Source of the DNA: Verrucomicrobiota bacterium
GTDB lineage: Bacteria; Verrucomicrobiota; Verrucomicrobiia; Verrucomicrobiales; DEV007
Reading direction: 5' to 3'
NCBI GenBank assembly: GCA_002862135.1
Contig: PKCI01000147.1
Coordinates: 1-64,000 of the forward strand
Length of the DNA: 64,000 nt
Below, piece after piece: positions 43,010 to 52,468 of this stretch (its first letter is position 1; every line of letters begins with the position of its first letter). Position numbers and translations under genes: made by a program. The notes beneath the pieces are model-generated. The model did not search any database. It worked only from the letters and a program-made list of their open reading frames with translations, and was not told where the DNA came from.

Positions 43010-44716
43010 TCAGGTGTATTTCAGCACCTCTTCGATTGTCGTGATTCCTCCAAATATATTTCTCAGGCCATCTTCCCTGAGCGTCTTCATTCCAAGCTCC
43101 TGAGCTTTTTGTTTAAGCACCACCGTAGCAGCGCGCTGGGATACCAGCTCACGAATCGGATCCGTCATATCGAGAAGCTCAAACAAGCCCTGTCGTCCAC
43201 GATAGCCCGTGTCGTTGCAGGCATCGCAGCCCTGGCCAGTGTAGAACTCACGGCCTCCTGTATCAGCTTCGGTCAATCCGAGTTGCGCAAGAACCGCTGC
43301 CGTCGGATTGTAAGCCACCTTGCAGTCTGGACAGATCCGTCTCAAGAGACGCTGTCCCAGCACACCTTCAAGCGTTGCCGCGACAAGGAAGGGCTCACAA
43401 CCCATGTCAACAAGACGAGTCACCGCACCCGGAGCATCGTTAGTGTGGAGAGTGGAGAGTACAAGGTGTCCGGTAAGCGATGCTTGGATCGCAATCTGAG
43501 CCGTCTCAAGGTCACGCATCTCACCTACCAGAATTTTATCCGGGTCCTGACGCAAGAAAGCTCGCAGCACCCGCCCGAACGTTAGACCAATGTTCTCATT
43601 GACCGGTACTTGCATGATACCGTCCATGTCATATTCGACTGGATCCTCAGCCGTGAGCAATTTGGAGTCTTCCGTATTTATCCGTCGAAGACAGGCATAC
43701 AAGGTTGTGGTCTTACCGGCCCCCGTTGGGCCCGTGCAAATAAAGATACCGTTTGGTTTATCAATCGTGTCCGTGACGTATTCGTAGACTTGAGGCTCAA
43801 GATTCAGTGTCTCCAAATCGAGATTAACATTAGATCGATCTAGAACACGCAACACGACACTCTCACCAAACGCAGTCGGAAGTGTCGATACCCGCATATC
43901 AACCGGCTTATCATTAATTTCCTTAGTGATTCGACCATCCTGGGGAAGACGAGTCTCAGCAATGTTCAATCCTGACATCACCTTGATCCGGGAGATAATT
44001 GCAGCCTTTAGGTGTTGAGGCGGCGGCGCCATTTCATAGAGCGCACCGTCGACGCGGTAACGAATCTTGAAGTCATCTTCAAAGGGCTCGAAGTGAATAT
44101 CAGACGCTTTCTCTTTGATCGCCTGGTAGAGGACCAGGTCAACATAGCGAATGATGGGTGCCGAGTTGGATTCCTCTTCAAGATCTTCTTCGGAAAGAGC
44201 TGCCACCTCTGCACGAATCGCCGCAAGAGCATCGCTTTCACCGCCTCCGGGGCCGGCTTCACCGCCCTCTCCGGCACCACCAGCACCGCCACCGTAATAG
44301 AAACGCTCGATCAATTCCGATATCTGCTCCGCAGGAGCAACCGCCGGGATGATGGTTTGGTCGAGAGAGAAACCCAACTCCTCTAAATTCTGGGGGTCGA
44401 GCGGATTGGCGATCGCCACCTGAAGGCCTCCATCGAGAAACTGAATCGGGATTGCCTGATAAAGCTTAGCGGTTCCCGCAGGGACCGCCATCAACACCTG
44501 CTGAGCAGGCTCAAAATCACTGAGATCATAATACTCTCCGCCAATATCCTGAGCCACCAGCTGGAACAGCTGGTCACGCTGAATGATGCCCATTTGCTCC
44601 ACCGCCTGGGTAATGTCCACCCCACTCTCGTGACCTGCAGTGATGTATTCGCTTCTCTGGGAGTCATCAATCAACCCCCGGGAAATCAAAAGATCGATTA
44701 CACTTTCAACCGTCAT
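43010..44716 (-). CDS. GspE/PilB-family secretion ATPase (second copy)
   Basis: A 568-residue hexameric ATPase that powers pilus or pseudopilus assembly. An N-terminal MshEN-type domain (VESVIDLLISRGLIDDSQR; QLVAQDIGGEYYDLSDFE) is followed by a Gly/Glu linker with GGGAGGAGEGGEAGPGGGE. The core motor comes next: DIHFEPFEDDFKIRYRVDG, Walker A GPTGAGKTTTL, Asp box LTAEDPVEYDMDGI, Walker B ILVGEMRDLETAQIA and HLVLSTLHTNDAPGAVTR. The CPDC and CDAC pairs near residues 475-510 bind zinc as in PilB/GspE. It lies 36 bases after its paralogue and is not identical to it. Confidence 0.94.
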   Translation of the reverse strand: MTVESVIDLLISRGLIDDSQRSEYITAGHESGVDITQAVEQMGIIQRDQLFQLVAQDIGGEYYDLSDFEPAQQVLMAVPAGTAKLYQAIPIQFLDGGLQVAIANPLDPQNLEELGFSLDQTIIPAVAPAEQISELIERFYYGGGAGGAGEGGEAGPGGGESDALAAIRAEVAALSEEDLEEESNSAPIIRYVDLVLYQAIKEKASDIHFEPFEDDFKIRYRVDGALYEMAPPPQHLKAAIISRIKVMSGLNIAETRLPQDGRITKEINDKPVDMRVSTLPTAFGESVVLRVLDRSNVNLDLETLNLEPQVYEYVTDTIDKPNGIFICTGPTGAGKTTTLYACLRRINTEDSKLLTAEDPVEYDMDGIMQVPVNENIGLTFGRVLRAFLRQDPDKILVGEMRDLETAQIAIQASLTGHLVLSTLHTNDAPGAVTRLVDMGCEPFLVAATLEGVLGQRLLRRICPDCKVAYNPTAAVLAQLGLTEADTGGREFYTGQGCDACNDTGYRGRQGLFELLDMTDPIRELVSQRAATVVLKQKAQELGMKTLREDGLRNIFGGITTIEEVLKYT

Positions 44717-44752
44717 ATAAAAACTTCCGTTAAACGTTCTCCTATTGAGGAA

Positions 44753-46432
44753 TTAATCCGCATCAGCCATGGTAACACGAATCACTTCAGAAGGTGTCGT
44801 AGTTCCCGCCAGCACCTTCCGCACACCATCCTCCCGGAGGGTTCGCATCCCTAGTTCCCTCGCGCGCTTGCGCAATTGAGAACTCGATTCATCTCCATTA
44901 ATCAAGAGACGAACTTCTTCGGTAATATTAAAAATCTCAAAGAGCCCCATCCGTCCCTTGTGTCCAGTCATGCGGCACGTCCGACAGCCTGAGCCTTGCT
45001 TAATATCTGCCTTGTCCAACTGCTCCTGAGTCAGACGAAGAGCTCGAATATCTTTTTCGGTAATTTTCCCAGCCGTAATGCAGTCAGGACAAATCTTACG
45101 AATCAGGCGCTGTGCCATGATGGAGCGAACTGCACTCGCAATCAGGAATTTCTTAACGCCAATATCAGCCATACGAGCCACGGCCGAAGGCGCGTCATTC
45201 GTGTGAAGCGTACTGAATACCAAGTGCCCGGTGAGACTTGCGTTAATCGCAATGGAAGCAGTCTCAAGGTCGCGAATCTCACCAATCATGATGATGTTCG
45301 GGGCCTGTCGAAGGATGGATCGCAGCGCTGCCGCGAACGTCATCCCGATGTCTTCCTTCACTTGGACCTGGTTAATACCGGAAAGCAGGTATTCGACCGG
45401 ATCCTCAACCGTGATGATTTTTCGGTCTGACTTGTTAATGGCATTCAAACAAGCGTAGAGAGTAGTCGTCTTACCGGAACCCGTAGGACCCGTCACCAGG
45501 ATAATTCCGTCCGGCAGGCGAATCAGGTCGTTAAAGTTCTGCTCGTCATCGCTGAAGAATCCCAACTGCGGCAAACCGATCGAGAGAGAGCTGCGGTCTA
45601 GGATACGCATGACGATACTCTCGCCACAACTGGTCGGAACCGTAGAGACACGAAGGTCGAGATCACCACTGCCGAACTTCGCCTGAATTCGACCATCCTG
45701 CGGCACGCGCTTCTCAGCGATCGCCATGGTGCCGGTCATAATCTTGATTCGACTGACCACGGAGGGAAGCAATCGCAACGGGTGGCTCTGGACTTTGTGA
45801 AGAGCCCCGTCAATCCGGTAACGGATCCTCAATTCATTTTCAGTTGGCTCAATGTGGATATCAGAAGCCTTATTCTGATAAGCCTCCTGAAGAATCTGAT
45901 ACACCATTTTAATGATGGGTGCATCACCACCTTCACCCTCTCCACCTTCTGTCACCGCAATCGCTTCACCATCGAGTTTCTGAATCTGATCGGAATCGAG
46001 TTCCGACGCATAGAAATCCAGCTGACGCTGCTTGATCGCAGAATCCGAGGCCACCACAAACTCAGGCTCGACGGAAAGAATATGACGCGCAGAGTCAAGC
46101 GTATCGAAATCAAGAGGGTCAGTGACCGCGATCACCAGCGAACCATTCGACTCAGCGATGGGAACGATTTTGAAACGAAGCGCCTGCTCGCCAGAAATAT
46201 GAGAGGCCACTGACGGATCGATTTCCATCTTCTGGAGATCGACATATTCCATCCCTGCATTGTTAGCCAAAACCTCGGCCACGTTTTCATCCGTGACGAA
46301 GTTCAGCGAAATCAGGGCCTCAAGGGTCGATTCCGTGGACTTCTTTTTGTGATTCACGTCTTCCAGAGCGGCGGCATCGAACAGATGCGCCTCCTGCAAC
46401 AGTTCAAGGAGGTAGGATTCGTTCGCGTACAA
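44753..46432 (-). CDS. GspE/PilB-family secretion ATPase (first copy)
   Basis: A 559-residue paralogue of the next gene. N-terminal domain: ESYLLELLQEAHLFDAAALED and VASHISGEQALRFKIVPIAE. Core: DIHIEPTENELRIRYRIDGAL, Walker A GPTGSGKTTTL, ITVEDPVEYLLSGI, Walker B IMIGEIRDLETASIA, and HLVFSTLHTNDAPSAVAR. A zinc tetracysteine (CPDC and CRTC) is near residues 455-495. This looks like the PilB-type extension ATPase, with the second copy as a related motor; which one serves pilus and which serves secretion cannot be said by eye. It starts an apparent operon of two ATPases, PilC and pilin. Confidence 0.94.
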   Translation of the reverse strand: MYANESYLLELLQEAHLFDAAALEDVNHKKKSTESTLEALISLNFVTDENVAEVLANNAGMEYVDLQKMEIDPSVASHISGEQALRFKIVPIAESNGSLVIAVTDPLDFDTLDSARHILSVEPEFVVASDSAIKQRQLDFYASELDSDQIQKLDGEAIAVTEGGEGEGGDAPIIKMVYQILQEAYQNKASDIHIEPTENELRIRYRIDGALHKVQSHPLRLLPSVVSRIKIMTGTMAIAEKRVPQDGRIQAKFGSGDLDLRVSTVPTSCGESIVMRILDRSSLSIGLPQLGFFSDDEQNFNDLIRLPDGIILVTGPTGSGKTTTLYACLNAINKSDRKIITVEDPVEYLLSGINQVQVKEDIGMTFAAALRSILRQAPNIIMIGEIRDLETASIAINASLTGHLVFSTLHTNDAPSAVARMADIGVKKFLIASAVRSIMAQRLIRKICPDCITAGKITEKDIRALRLTQEQLDKADIKQGSGCRTCRMTGHKGRMGLFEIFNITEEVRLLINGDESSSQLRKRARELGMRTLREDGVRKVLAGTTTPSEVIRVTMADAD

Positions 46433-46583
46433 AACTGATATAGGTTAAGGAGGTTCTCGGTAATTTCTTACTGTCTGCAGAGCACAAACCAGTTGAACAT
46501 TGGGAGGGTTCCCACACCGGTGTGGACGGAAATTAGAGAAATTGATCGGGCACGTGAAGAAAAAAACGTCGAAAACCTAAAAT

Positions 46584-47570
46584 TTAAGGTCTGGGAAATC
46601 GGAAGGCATAATCTCCAGCATTCACCGAAACATCTGGGGGAAAATTAGCGTTTTCAAAAAAGTCATAACCTTCTTTCAGATTCATCCAGAAATCGATCCA
46701 TTCCGGCTGCTTCTTCCACTCCTGCTCCATCCTTTTATCGGTCATTCGAAACGGAAAAACATTCACCCTAAAGAGTCGTTGCCCGGATTGAAGCGCTGCA
46801 TCAGACAGTGCGTAGACTTCACTCATGTCTTCAGATGAAAGAATAAAAGCTCCGCTGTCATTTTTCCCACCATGGATCAGCAACCCACTCCCGGTTCGGC
46901 CGTGGTAGGTGTCATACTCATTTGGAAAACCCAGATCCACGCCAAGAAAATGGGGGGTCTCGGGCCTCATTCGGGAAGCACTCACATAATAAAAGCCCTC
47001 AGGAACCTGGCGATCTCCCTCTTTGAGTTTTGGCCCCAACTTCCCGGACCACCCCTTCAGACGATAAACCTTATACAGCGTGTAGTGAAAATTTCCTCTG
47101 CCGCGCATCCAGACCTCCAGTTCGTTTTCTTCTTTGAAAAGCCTCAGGAATACGGGGTCCCCCACGGAGAGGTGCAATGTGGCAAGAGCTTTATCAGCCC
47201 CGACCAACGCGTCTTTCGCTGCCGCTCGGGCCGTGCTCGATTCAGCAGAATCCAGCATGGGATCAGAAGGCAATCCCCTGAATCCGCTGTCTCTTGAAGG
47301 CAGAACTCCCTCCAGTAATCGCATGGTCCGCTCAGCCAGGGGATACGGCTTTAGCTCTGCCCAGCTTTCCTCAGCTCTCAGTGCGCTAGTTTTCGGCCCC
47401 AGCTCCCCCGGAAACCTAGCCTTCCACGCCTGAGGGAAATCCGAAAGTTCTTGATAAATTCCGATCTTCTCCCCTCCTTCGAAGCGCCACTCCAAACAAT
47501 CCCTGACCAAACATGGGGAGGCAATCCCCACGGCGATCAAGAGCACTGAAACTAAAAAGCGGCCAAACAT
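46584..47570 (-). CDS. YafK-family L,D-transpeptidase homologue lacking the catalytic Cys
   Basis: A 328-residue protein with an N-terminal signal or anchor (FLVSVLLIAVGIASPCLV) and a C-terminal YkuD-type domain of the YafK group. Matching stretches: VFLRLFKEENELEVWM, YKVYRLKGWSGKLGPKLKEGDRQVPEGFYYV, LGVDLGFPNEYDTYHGRTG and the late NVFPFRMTDKRMEQEWKKQP with WIDFWMNLKEGYDFFE. In YafK the active site reads IHG-x-C-V-S-x-G-C-Y-A. Here the same place reads LIHGGKNDSGAFIL, so the nucleophile Cys is Ala (codon GCT at 46850-46848) and the neighbouring Cys is also missing. The His of HG remains. It may be an inactive enzyme or a binding protein; the rest of the fold is intact. Confidence 0.82.
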   Translation of the reverse strand: MFGRFLVSVLLIAVGIASPCLVRDCLEWRFEGGEKIGIYQELSDFPQAWKARFPGELGPKTSALRAEESWAELKPYPLAERTMRLLEGVLPSRDSGFRGLPSDPMLDSAESSTARAAAKDALVGADKALATLHLSVGDPVFLRLFKEENELEVWMRGRGNFHYTLYKVYRLKGWSGKLGPKLKEGDRQVPEGFYYVSASRMRPETPHFLGVDLGFPNEYDTYHGRTGSGLLIHGGKNDSGAFILSSEDMSEVYALSDAALQSGQRLFRVNVFPFRMTDKRMEQEWKKQPEWIDFWMNLKEGYDFFENANFPPDVSVNAGDYAFRFPRP

Positions 47571-47698
47571 TTTTATAACATTTAATTAGTATTTCTGAAA
47601 TTTCAAGTCATTATAATTAATTTACTCACTCGTTGCCGCTAAGAACCGGCCCATTTGCCACTTGGACAATTCTTGTTCTCTTCGTACATTTGCGCTCC

Positions 47699-48583
47699 AT
47701 GACTGAAGATTCTCAACCCGACACTGCCGTAGGTGTTATCGGCGGCTCGGGCCTCTACGAACTAGAGGGGCTTACCGATATCAAGGAGATCGCAGTCGAG
47801 ACCCCCTTCGGAAAAACGTCTGACGCCATTATCTCCGGGCGCATCAATGGTCGCCGTGTCTACTTCCTACCTCGCCACGGAAGAGGACATCGCATCCTGC
47901 CCTCAGAAGTGAATCATCGGGCCAACATCTGGGCCCTTCGCTCTCTCAACGTGCGATGGATTATTGCCGTCACCGCCGTGGGATCCTTGCGCGAAGAATA
48001 CCATCCCCGCGATATTGTTCTTCCCGACCAGTTTTTTGACCGCACCAGCCGTCGGACCGAGCACACCTTCTTTGGCAGCGGAATCGTCGCCCACATTGAA
48101 TTCGGAGATCCTATCTCAAGCCAACTTAGAGAAATGCTCTACGAGACTGCAGGCGAACTCGGGAAAACCGTTCACAACGGCGGCACCTATGTGAACATGG
48201 ACGGCCCTGCTTTTTCCACTAGGGCAGAATCAGAGACCAATCGCAAACTTGGCTTCGACCTCATTGGAATGACCAACCTTCCGGAGGCCAAACTGGCTCG
48301 GGAAGCCGAAATTGCCCTGGCCACTTTGGCCATGATCACTGACTACGATTGCTGGAAGATTGAGGAAGATGCTGTTACTGCTCACTCTGTGATCGAGCAT
48401 GTCCAGGCAAATGCAGCAACTGCGCGAGAGATTCTTCAGGCGGTGATTCCGAAAATCCCGACCAATCCGGATTGGCCCGAGCATTCGGCTCTCGACAACG
48501 CGCTCTTTACCGCACCGGAGATCTGGCCGACAGATACTTCAGAGTCACTCCGACCCATTCTATCAAGATTTATTGGTAATTAA
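47699..48583 (+). CDS. mtnP: S-methyl-5'-thioadenosine phosphorylase
   Basis: Splits methylthioadenosine, a by-product of polyamine and SAM metabolism, into adenine and methylthioribose 1-phosphate. The 294-residue protein has the phosphate loop VGVIGGSGLYELEGL, PRHGRGHRILPSEVNHRANIWAL (phosphate and purine contacts), VTAVGSLREEYHPRDIVLPDQF and GGTYVNMDGPAFSTRAES. DLIGMTNLPEAKLAREAEI closes the active site. The phrase TAVGSL plus MTNLPEA, rather than the N/D differences of purine nucleoside phosphorylase, favours MtnP. ATG at 47699 starts right before the phosphate loop; the frame extends to 47633 but with a hydrophobic unlikely extension. Confidence 0.93.
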   Translation: MTEDSQPDTAVGVIGGSGLYELEGLTDIKEIAVETPFGKTSDAIISGRINGRRVYFLPRHGRGHRILPSEVNHRANIWALRSLNVRWIIAVTAVGSLREEYHPRDIVLPDQFFDRTSRRTEHTFFGSGIVAHIEFGDPISSQLREMLYETAGELGKTVHNGGTYVNMDGPAFSTRAESETNRKLGFDLIGMTNLPEAKLAREAEIALATLAMITDYDCWKIEEDAVTAHSVIEHVQANAATAREILQAVIPKIPTNPDWPEHSALDNALFTAPEIWPTDTSESLRPILSRFIGN

Positions 48584-48627
48584 GATTTTTCCTAAATTAA
48601 TTCCTTCACCATTACCCGGCAAATCCG

Positions 48628-49446
48628 TTGAAAGTTTTCAGATCACAAACCTGTCTCGCTTTGGTCCTGACTTTTGCCGCAGTCACTTTCCCCAGCTGCA
48701 AAACTCCGTCCGGATTAAAAAAAGGCAAAGCCAACCCCCTTGCGTTGGCTGGCAACACGGCAAGAAATACCGCTGGCCTCGATTCACCATCGTGGAATCT
48801 AGTGGGAAGCCAGAATCTTCCCGCCTCCGTCGGAATAAAGGATTCTTACTACAAAGTTGAGACCAGCCTCCCCTTCATTGCACTGACCTTCGATGACGGT
48901 CCTCATCCTTCCAACACACCTCGTCTTCTCGACATTCTTAAGGAACGGAACGTCAAAGCCACTTTCTACGTTGTTGCGACAAATGCCCGGGCCTATCCCG
49001 AAATCATGCGTCGCATCATTGCTGAGGGTCATGAAATCGGAAATCATACAGTGACCCATGGAAACCTTGCCAAGATGTCACCCGCTGGCGTAAGAAAGGA
49101 ACTCACCGAGGCTCATGACTCGATTGTTGCAGCGACCGGGGTCGCCCCTCGCACGATGCGTCCTCCCTATGGAGCGATCACTTCTTCACAAAAAAAATGG
49201 ATCCGCGAAGAGTTTGGTTACCCTTCCATCATGTGGTCGGTTGATCCGGAAGATTGGAAGAAGCCCGGCTCATCTGTGGTGACTTCCCGTCTCGTCAAAG
49301 GAGCTTCACCAGGTGGCATTCTCTTGGTTCACGACATTCACGTTTCGACTATTGATGCGATTCCCTCCACCGTCGACCAGCTCCTCGCAAAAGGCTACCA
49401 GTTCGTCACGGTCACGCAACTCATTGCGATGGATGGTAACGGCTGA
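48628..49446 (+). CDS. Polysaccharide deacetylase (NodB-type), probable lipoprotein
   Basis: A metal-dependent carbohydrate esterase 4 deacetylase of 272 residues, starting at TTG 48628. The N-terminus has a hydrophobic signal (CLALVLTFAAVTFPSC) with a possible lipobox Cys at residue 24. The NodB domain follows: FIALTFDDGPHPS (catalytic Asp pair), HEIGNHTVTHGNL (metal His-x3-His), RPPYGAIT and IMWSVDPEDW. The last motif, GGILLVHDIHVSTIDAI, holds the catalytic His. It probably deacetylates peptidoglycan, chitin-like or exported polysaccharide in the envelope. It follows mtnP by 44 bases in the same direction. Confidence 0.88.
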   Translation: MKVFRSQTCLALVLTFAAVTFPSCKTPSGLKKGKANPLALAGNTARNTAGLDSPSWNLVGSQNLPASVGIKDSYYKVETSLPFIALTFDDGPHPSNTPRLLDILKERNVKATFYVVATNARAYPEIMRRIIAEGHEIGNHTVTHGNLAKMSPAGVRKELTEAHDSIVAATGVAPRTMRPPYGAITSSQKKWIREEFGYPSIMWSVDPEDWKKPGSSVVTSRLVKGASPGGILLVHDIHVSTIDAIPSTVDQLLAKGYQFVTVTQLIAMDGNG

Positions 49447-49502
49447 TTAGCTTTTCAGGTTTCCTCACGGGACTCCTGGTCGGAAATCATCCAGCGTGGC
49501 AT

Positions 49503-51560
49503 CTACGCTCCTGCCGGAGCTAATTCCCCGGGAAAATCATCTCCGCGATTTTTCTCCTCTTCATCAGCAGGACGCTGCTTGGACTCTGCTTCACCAGGGA
49601 GGTCTGGGGGAGTCGGAGCACTCGGCGGGTTTTGGATCTCACCAAACTCCATGATTTCCTCGATGTGTGCGCCATCAAGAGTCTCGTATTCGAGCAGTGC
49701 TCGGGCAATCGCCTCGAGCTTTTCCCGATGCTCAGTGAGCAGTCGAGTCGCCTCAGAATAGGCCTCGTCGGTCAGCTTGCGTACTTCATCGTCAATCTGC
49801 TGGGCAGTGGCTTCAGAGTAATTGCGCGGAGAGGAGATATCGCGAGCGAGGAACACCTCTCCCTGCCCTTCCCCGTATTCGATCATGCCGAGGTTGTCGC
49901 TCATGCCCCAGTTGCAAACCATCTTGCGGGCGATTTCGCTGGCTTGGCGGATGTCTCCGGCAGCGCCATTGGTGACGTCACCAAAAACAAGTTCCTCGGC
50001 AACACGCCCACCCATGATGAGAACGAGCCGATCAAGCAGATACTGCTTCTTGTAGCTGTGCTTGTCTTCGACGGGAAGATACATTGTGACACCAAGAGCC
50101 GGGCCCCGCGGAATGATGGTAACCTTGTGCACCGGGTCCGTGTCTTTGACTAACATACCCAGAAGAGCGTGGCCCGCTTCGTGATAAGCTGTGAGTTTCT
50201 TTTCGTCTTCACTAAGTGCGAGGCTGCGTCGTTCCTTACCCCAGCGTACCTTGTCACGAGCTTCCTCAAGCTCGGAAGTGGTAATTGCTTTGAGTCCCTT
50301 ACGGGCGGCCAGAAGAGCGGCTTCGTTGATTACATTGGCAAGTTCGGCACCCGAGTAGCCGGGAGTTCCGCGGGCGATCACACCCATGTCCACTCCTTCG
50401 GCTAACTTCACGCCCTTGGCATGAACCCCGAGAATCTCTTCTCGACCCTTCACGTCCGGAAGACTCACCGTAATCTCACGATCGAAACGGCCGGGACGAA
50501 GCAGTGCCGGATCGAGCACATCGGGGCGGTTTGTGGCAGCAATGATGATGACCCCTTCCTGGGTGTCGAAACCATCCATCTCCACGAGCAGTGCATTCAA
50601 AGTCTGCTCGCGTTCGTCGTGACCTCCACCAAGACCATGGCCACGATGCCGACCAACTGCGTCAATCTCATCGATGAAGATCAAGCAGGGGGCGTTTTTT
50701 TTGCCCTGTTCAAACATATCGCGGACCCGAGAAGCACCCACGCCTACGAACATCTCGACAAAGTCGGAACCGCTGATGGAGAAAAAAGGCACGTCTGCTT
50801 CGCCGGCGATAGCGCGAGCTAGAAGGGTCTTCCCGGTTCCGGGTGGGCCCACCATGAGCACACCCTTTGGTATGCGACCACCAAGGCGCTGAAATTTTTT
50901 CGGATCACGAAGGTATTCGACAATCTCCCAGACTTCTTCCTTGGCTTCCTCAACGCCGGCAACGTCTTTGAATGTCACCTTGTTTTTGTCCATCGCCATG
51001 AGCTTGGCCTTGCTTTTGCCAAAGCTCATAGCGCCCTTACCGGCAGCTTTAATCTGATGACGGAAGAGGAAGTAGAGCAGGATCAGAAGAAAGAAAATCG
51101 GAAGGTAGAATGACATCAGCATCATACCGAGCCCGTCGCTTTGAGTGGGAAGGTCTGAAATCACGAGATTGTTTTTCGCCAGCGTCTCTTTCAATTCCTC
51201 GCCGACATAACTGAGAATCACTGGAGCCGAAAACCTACCGTACTTGTTGCCGCCGTTCCTCTCAGGGTCCTCAACTTCAAACCAGCCCTGTATGAATTGT
51301 TTGGCGCTTCCATCCTTCTGAACAATCTCTAGCAAATGTGGCGGTTTGAGCTCGGCATCGATGTGAATTTTTCCGGATTCAGCAAGCTTCTCAAACTCAG
51401 CATATGTGATCTGACGGGAGGAATCCGACGCAGATTTTGACCAGATAGCAAGGCCGAACAGACTCATCGCAACAAACAACAGAATGAGACCCTTCCAATT
51501 GAATCCACCTTCTCCACCACCTTGGCGCTGATCTTTGTTATCTGGTTCTTCGTTTTGCAT
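49503..51560 (-). CDS. ftsH: ATP-dependent zinc metalloprotease FtsH
   Basis: A membrane-bound AAA+ protease of 685 residues that degrades misfolded and regulatory membrane proteins. Two transmembrane helices are near the N-terminus ([19 protein letters not shown], about 24-42; [16 protein letters not shown], about 150-165). The AAA domain has Walker [14 protein letters not shown], Walker B LIFIDEID, and the [22 protein letters not shown]; the central pore is [12 protein letters not shown]. The zinc site [10 protein letters not shown] is at about residues 463-472. The C-terminal tail after the protease domain is acidic and Pro-rich, ending LAPAGA. Putative promoter and dyad: 51618-51647. Confidence 0.96.
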   Translation of the reverse strand: MQNEEPDNKDQRQGGGEGGFNWKGLILLFVAMSLFGLAIWSKSASDSSRQITYAEFEKLAESGKIHIDAELKPPHLLEIVQKDGSAKQFIQGWFEVEDPERNGGNKYGRFSAPVILSYVGEELKETLAKNNLVISDLPTQSDGLGMMLMSFYLPIFFLLILLYFLFRHQIKAAGKGAMSFGKSKAKLMAMDKNKVTFKDVAGVEEAKEEVWEIVEYLRDPKKFQRLGGRIPKGVLMVGPPGTGKTLLARAIAGEADVPFFSISGSDFVEMFVGVGASRVRDMFEQGKKNAPCLIFIDEIDAVGRHRGHGLGGGHDEREQTLNALLVEMDGFDTQEGVIIIAATNRPDVLDPALLRPGRFDREITVSLPDVKGREEILGVHAKGVKLAEGVDMGVIARGTPGYSGAELANVINEAALLAARKGLKAITTSELEEARDKVRWGKERRSLALSEDEKKLTAYHEAGHALLGMLVKDTDPVHKVTIIPRGPALGVTMYLPVEDKHSYKKQYLLDRLVLIMGGRVAEELVFGDVTNGAAGDIRQASEIARKMVCNWGMSDNLGMIEYGEGQGEVFLARDISSPRNYSEATAQQIDDEVRKLTDEAYSEATRLLTEHREKLEAIARALLEYETLDGAHIEEIMEFGEIQNPPSAPTPPDLPGEAESKQRPADEEEKNRGDDFPGELAPAGA

Positions 51561-51617
51561 GGAGTCGCTGAGTTAGAGAGTATGGGAGGTTTTTTGCCGA
51601 GCCAATGCGCGGAAGCT

Positions 51618-51647
51618 AACATAGGGCATTGCCACGCGCAATGTCAG
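51618..51647 (-). promoter_or_regulatory. Candidate ftsH promoter with a dyad in the spacer
   Basis: On the minus strand CTGACA (51647-51642) and TATGTT (51623-51618) are separated by 18 bases, about 60 bases before the ftsH start. Within the spacer CATTGC-CACGC-GCAATG (51627-51643) is a perfect six-base dyad, well placed for a repressor or heat-shock factor such as HrcA-like or another. No known operator consensus was matched. Confidence 0.35.
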
Positions 51648-51850
51648 CCTGTGCTGAGTCCAAACGCGCTAGTATAGATTACGTTTGAAGGCAGCAGCGT
51701 ATAGCAACAAACGCATCATTTATGAAAATAAAGTCCAATAGGCCGGGCCTCAACCCGACTTGAGGCTTACTAATTCATAAATACAAAAACATTAGAAATT
51801 CTTATTAATATTTTGTTTGAGAAGTTTTTTTCATTTTATAAGTTACACTC

Positions 51851-52441
51851 ATGAAATCTGAAACACAGCCCAAGCCAGCCTACGACGATGCCGCAGATGC
51901 AGTGGCGCTTCACGAGATAGCCAACGGCGACCGGTCTAGCTTCCGAAAAATATACGACAGATACGACGGACTGCTTTTCACCACCATCGATAAGGTTCTG
52001 AACGACCGACAGGACTCTGAAGAAGTTCTTCAGGAAGTCATGGGGTCCCTCTGGCGCAAGGCGCACCTTTATCACCAAGGGCGAGGCCGCCCGGTGACTT
52101 GGCTGGCATCTATGGCGCGCAACCGGGCTATTGATCGTCTCCGCGCTAAGCAGCGGCAGGCCCGCCTCAGATCAGCCTACACCGACGAAATTGGTGTGAT
52201 TCCCCGCGGGGCGCCTGGAATCAGTGGGCTCGAAGCCGCCTCTCGCCGCGATACCTGCCAGACCGTTCGCTCAGCCATCCTAGAACTCACCGACGTACAG
52301 CGTGAAGCCATCGAAAAAGTCTACTTCGAAGGCCTCACCCAGCAGCAAATTGCCGATCAACTTGGTGAACCGCTTGGCACCGTCAAAGCCCGTGTGCGCC
52401 GGGGTCTCGCCAAGCTCCGTAAAACAGTGAAGCCTGCCTAA
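51851..52441 (+). CDS. RNA polymerase sigma factor, ECF/sigma-70 family
   Basis: A 196-residue sigma factor with region 2 (FRKIYDRYDGLLFTTIDKVL, DSEEVLQEVMGSLWRKA and TWLASMARNRAIDRLRAKQRQ) and region 4 (LTDVQREAIEKVYFEGLTQQQIADQLGEPLGTVKARVRRGLAKLR), joined by a short linker, as in ECF sigma factors. It resembles the SigK/RpoE-like group that usually comes with an anti-sigma factor, but no anti-sigma gene is next to it: the next gene (rph) faces the other way. The start is preceded by a TATAAG (51837-51842) only nine bases before ATG. The target promoters are unknown. Confidence 0.9.
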   Translation: MKSETQPKPAYDDAADAVALHEIANGDRSSFRKIYDRYDGLLFTTIDKVLNDRQDSEEVLQEVMGSLWRKAHLYHQGRGRPVTWLASMARNRAIDRLRAKQRQARLRSAYTDEIGVIPRGAPGISGLEAASRRDTCQTVRSAILELTDVQREAIEKVYFEGLTQQQIADQLGEPLGTVKARVRRGLAKLRKTVKPA

Positions 52442-52468
52442 TCCGCCGAAGGCAATAAAGGATGCTCC

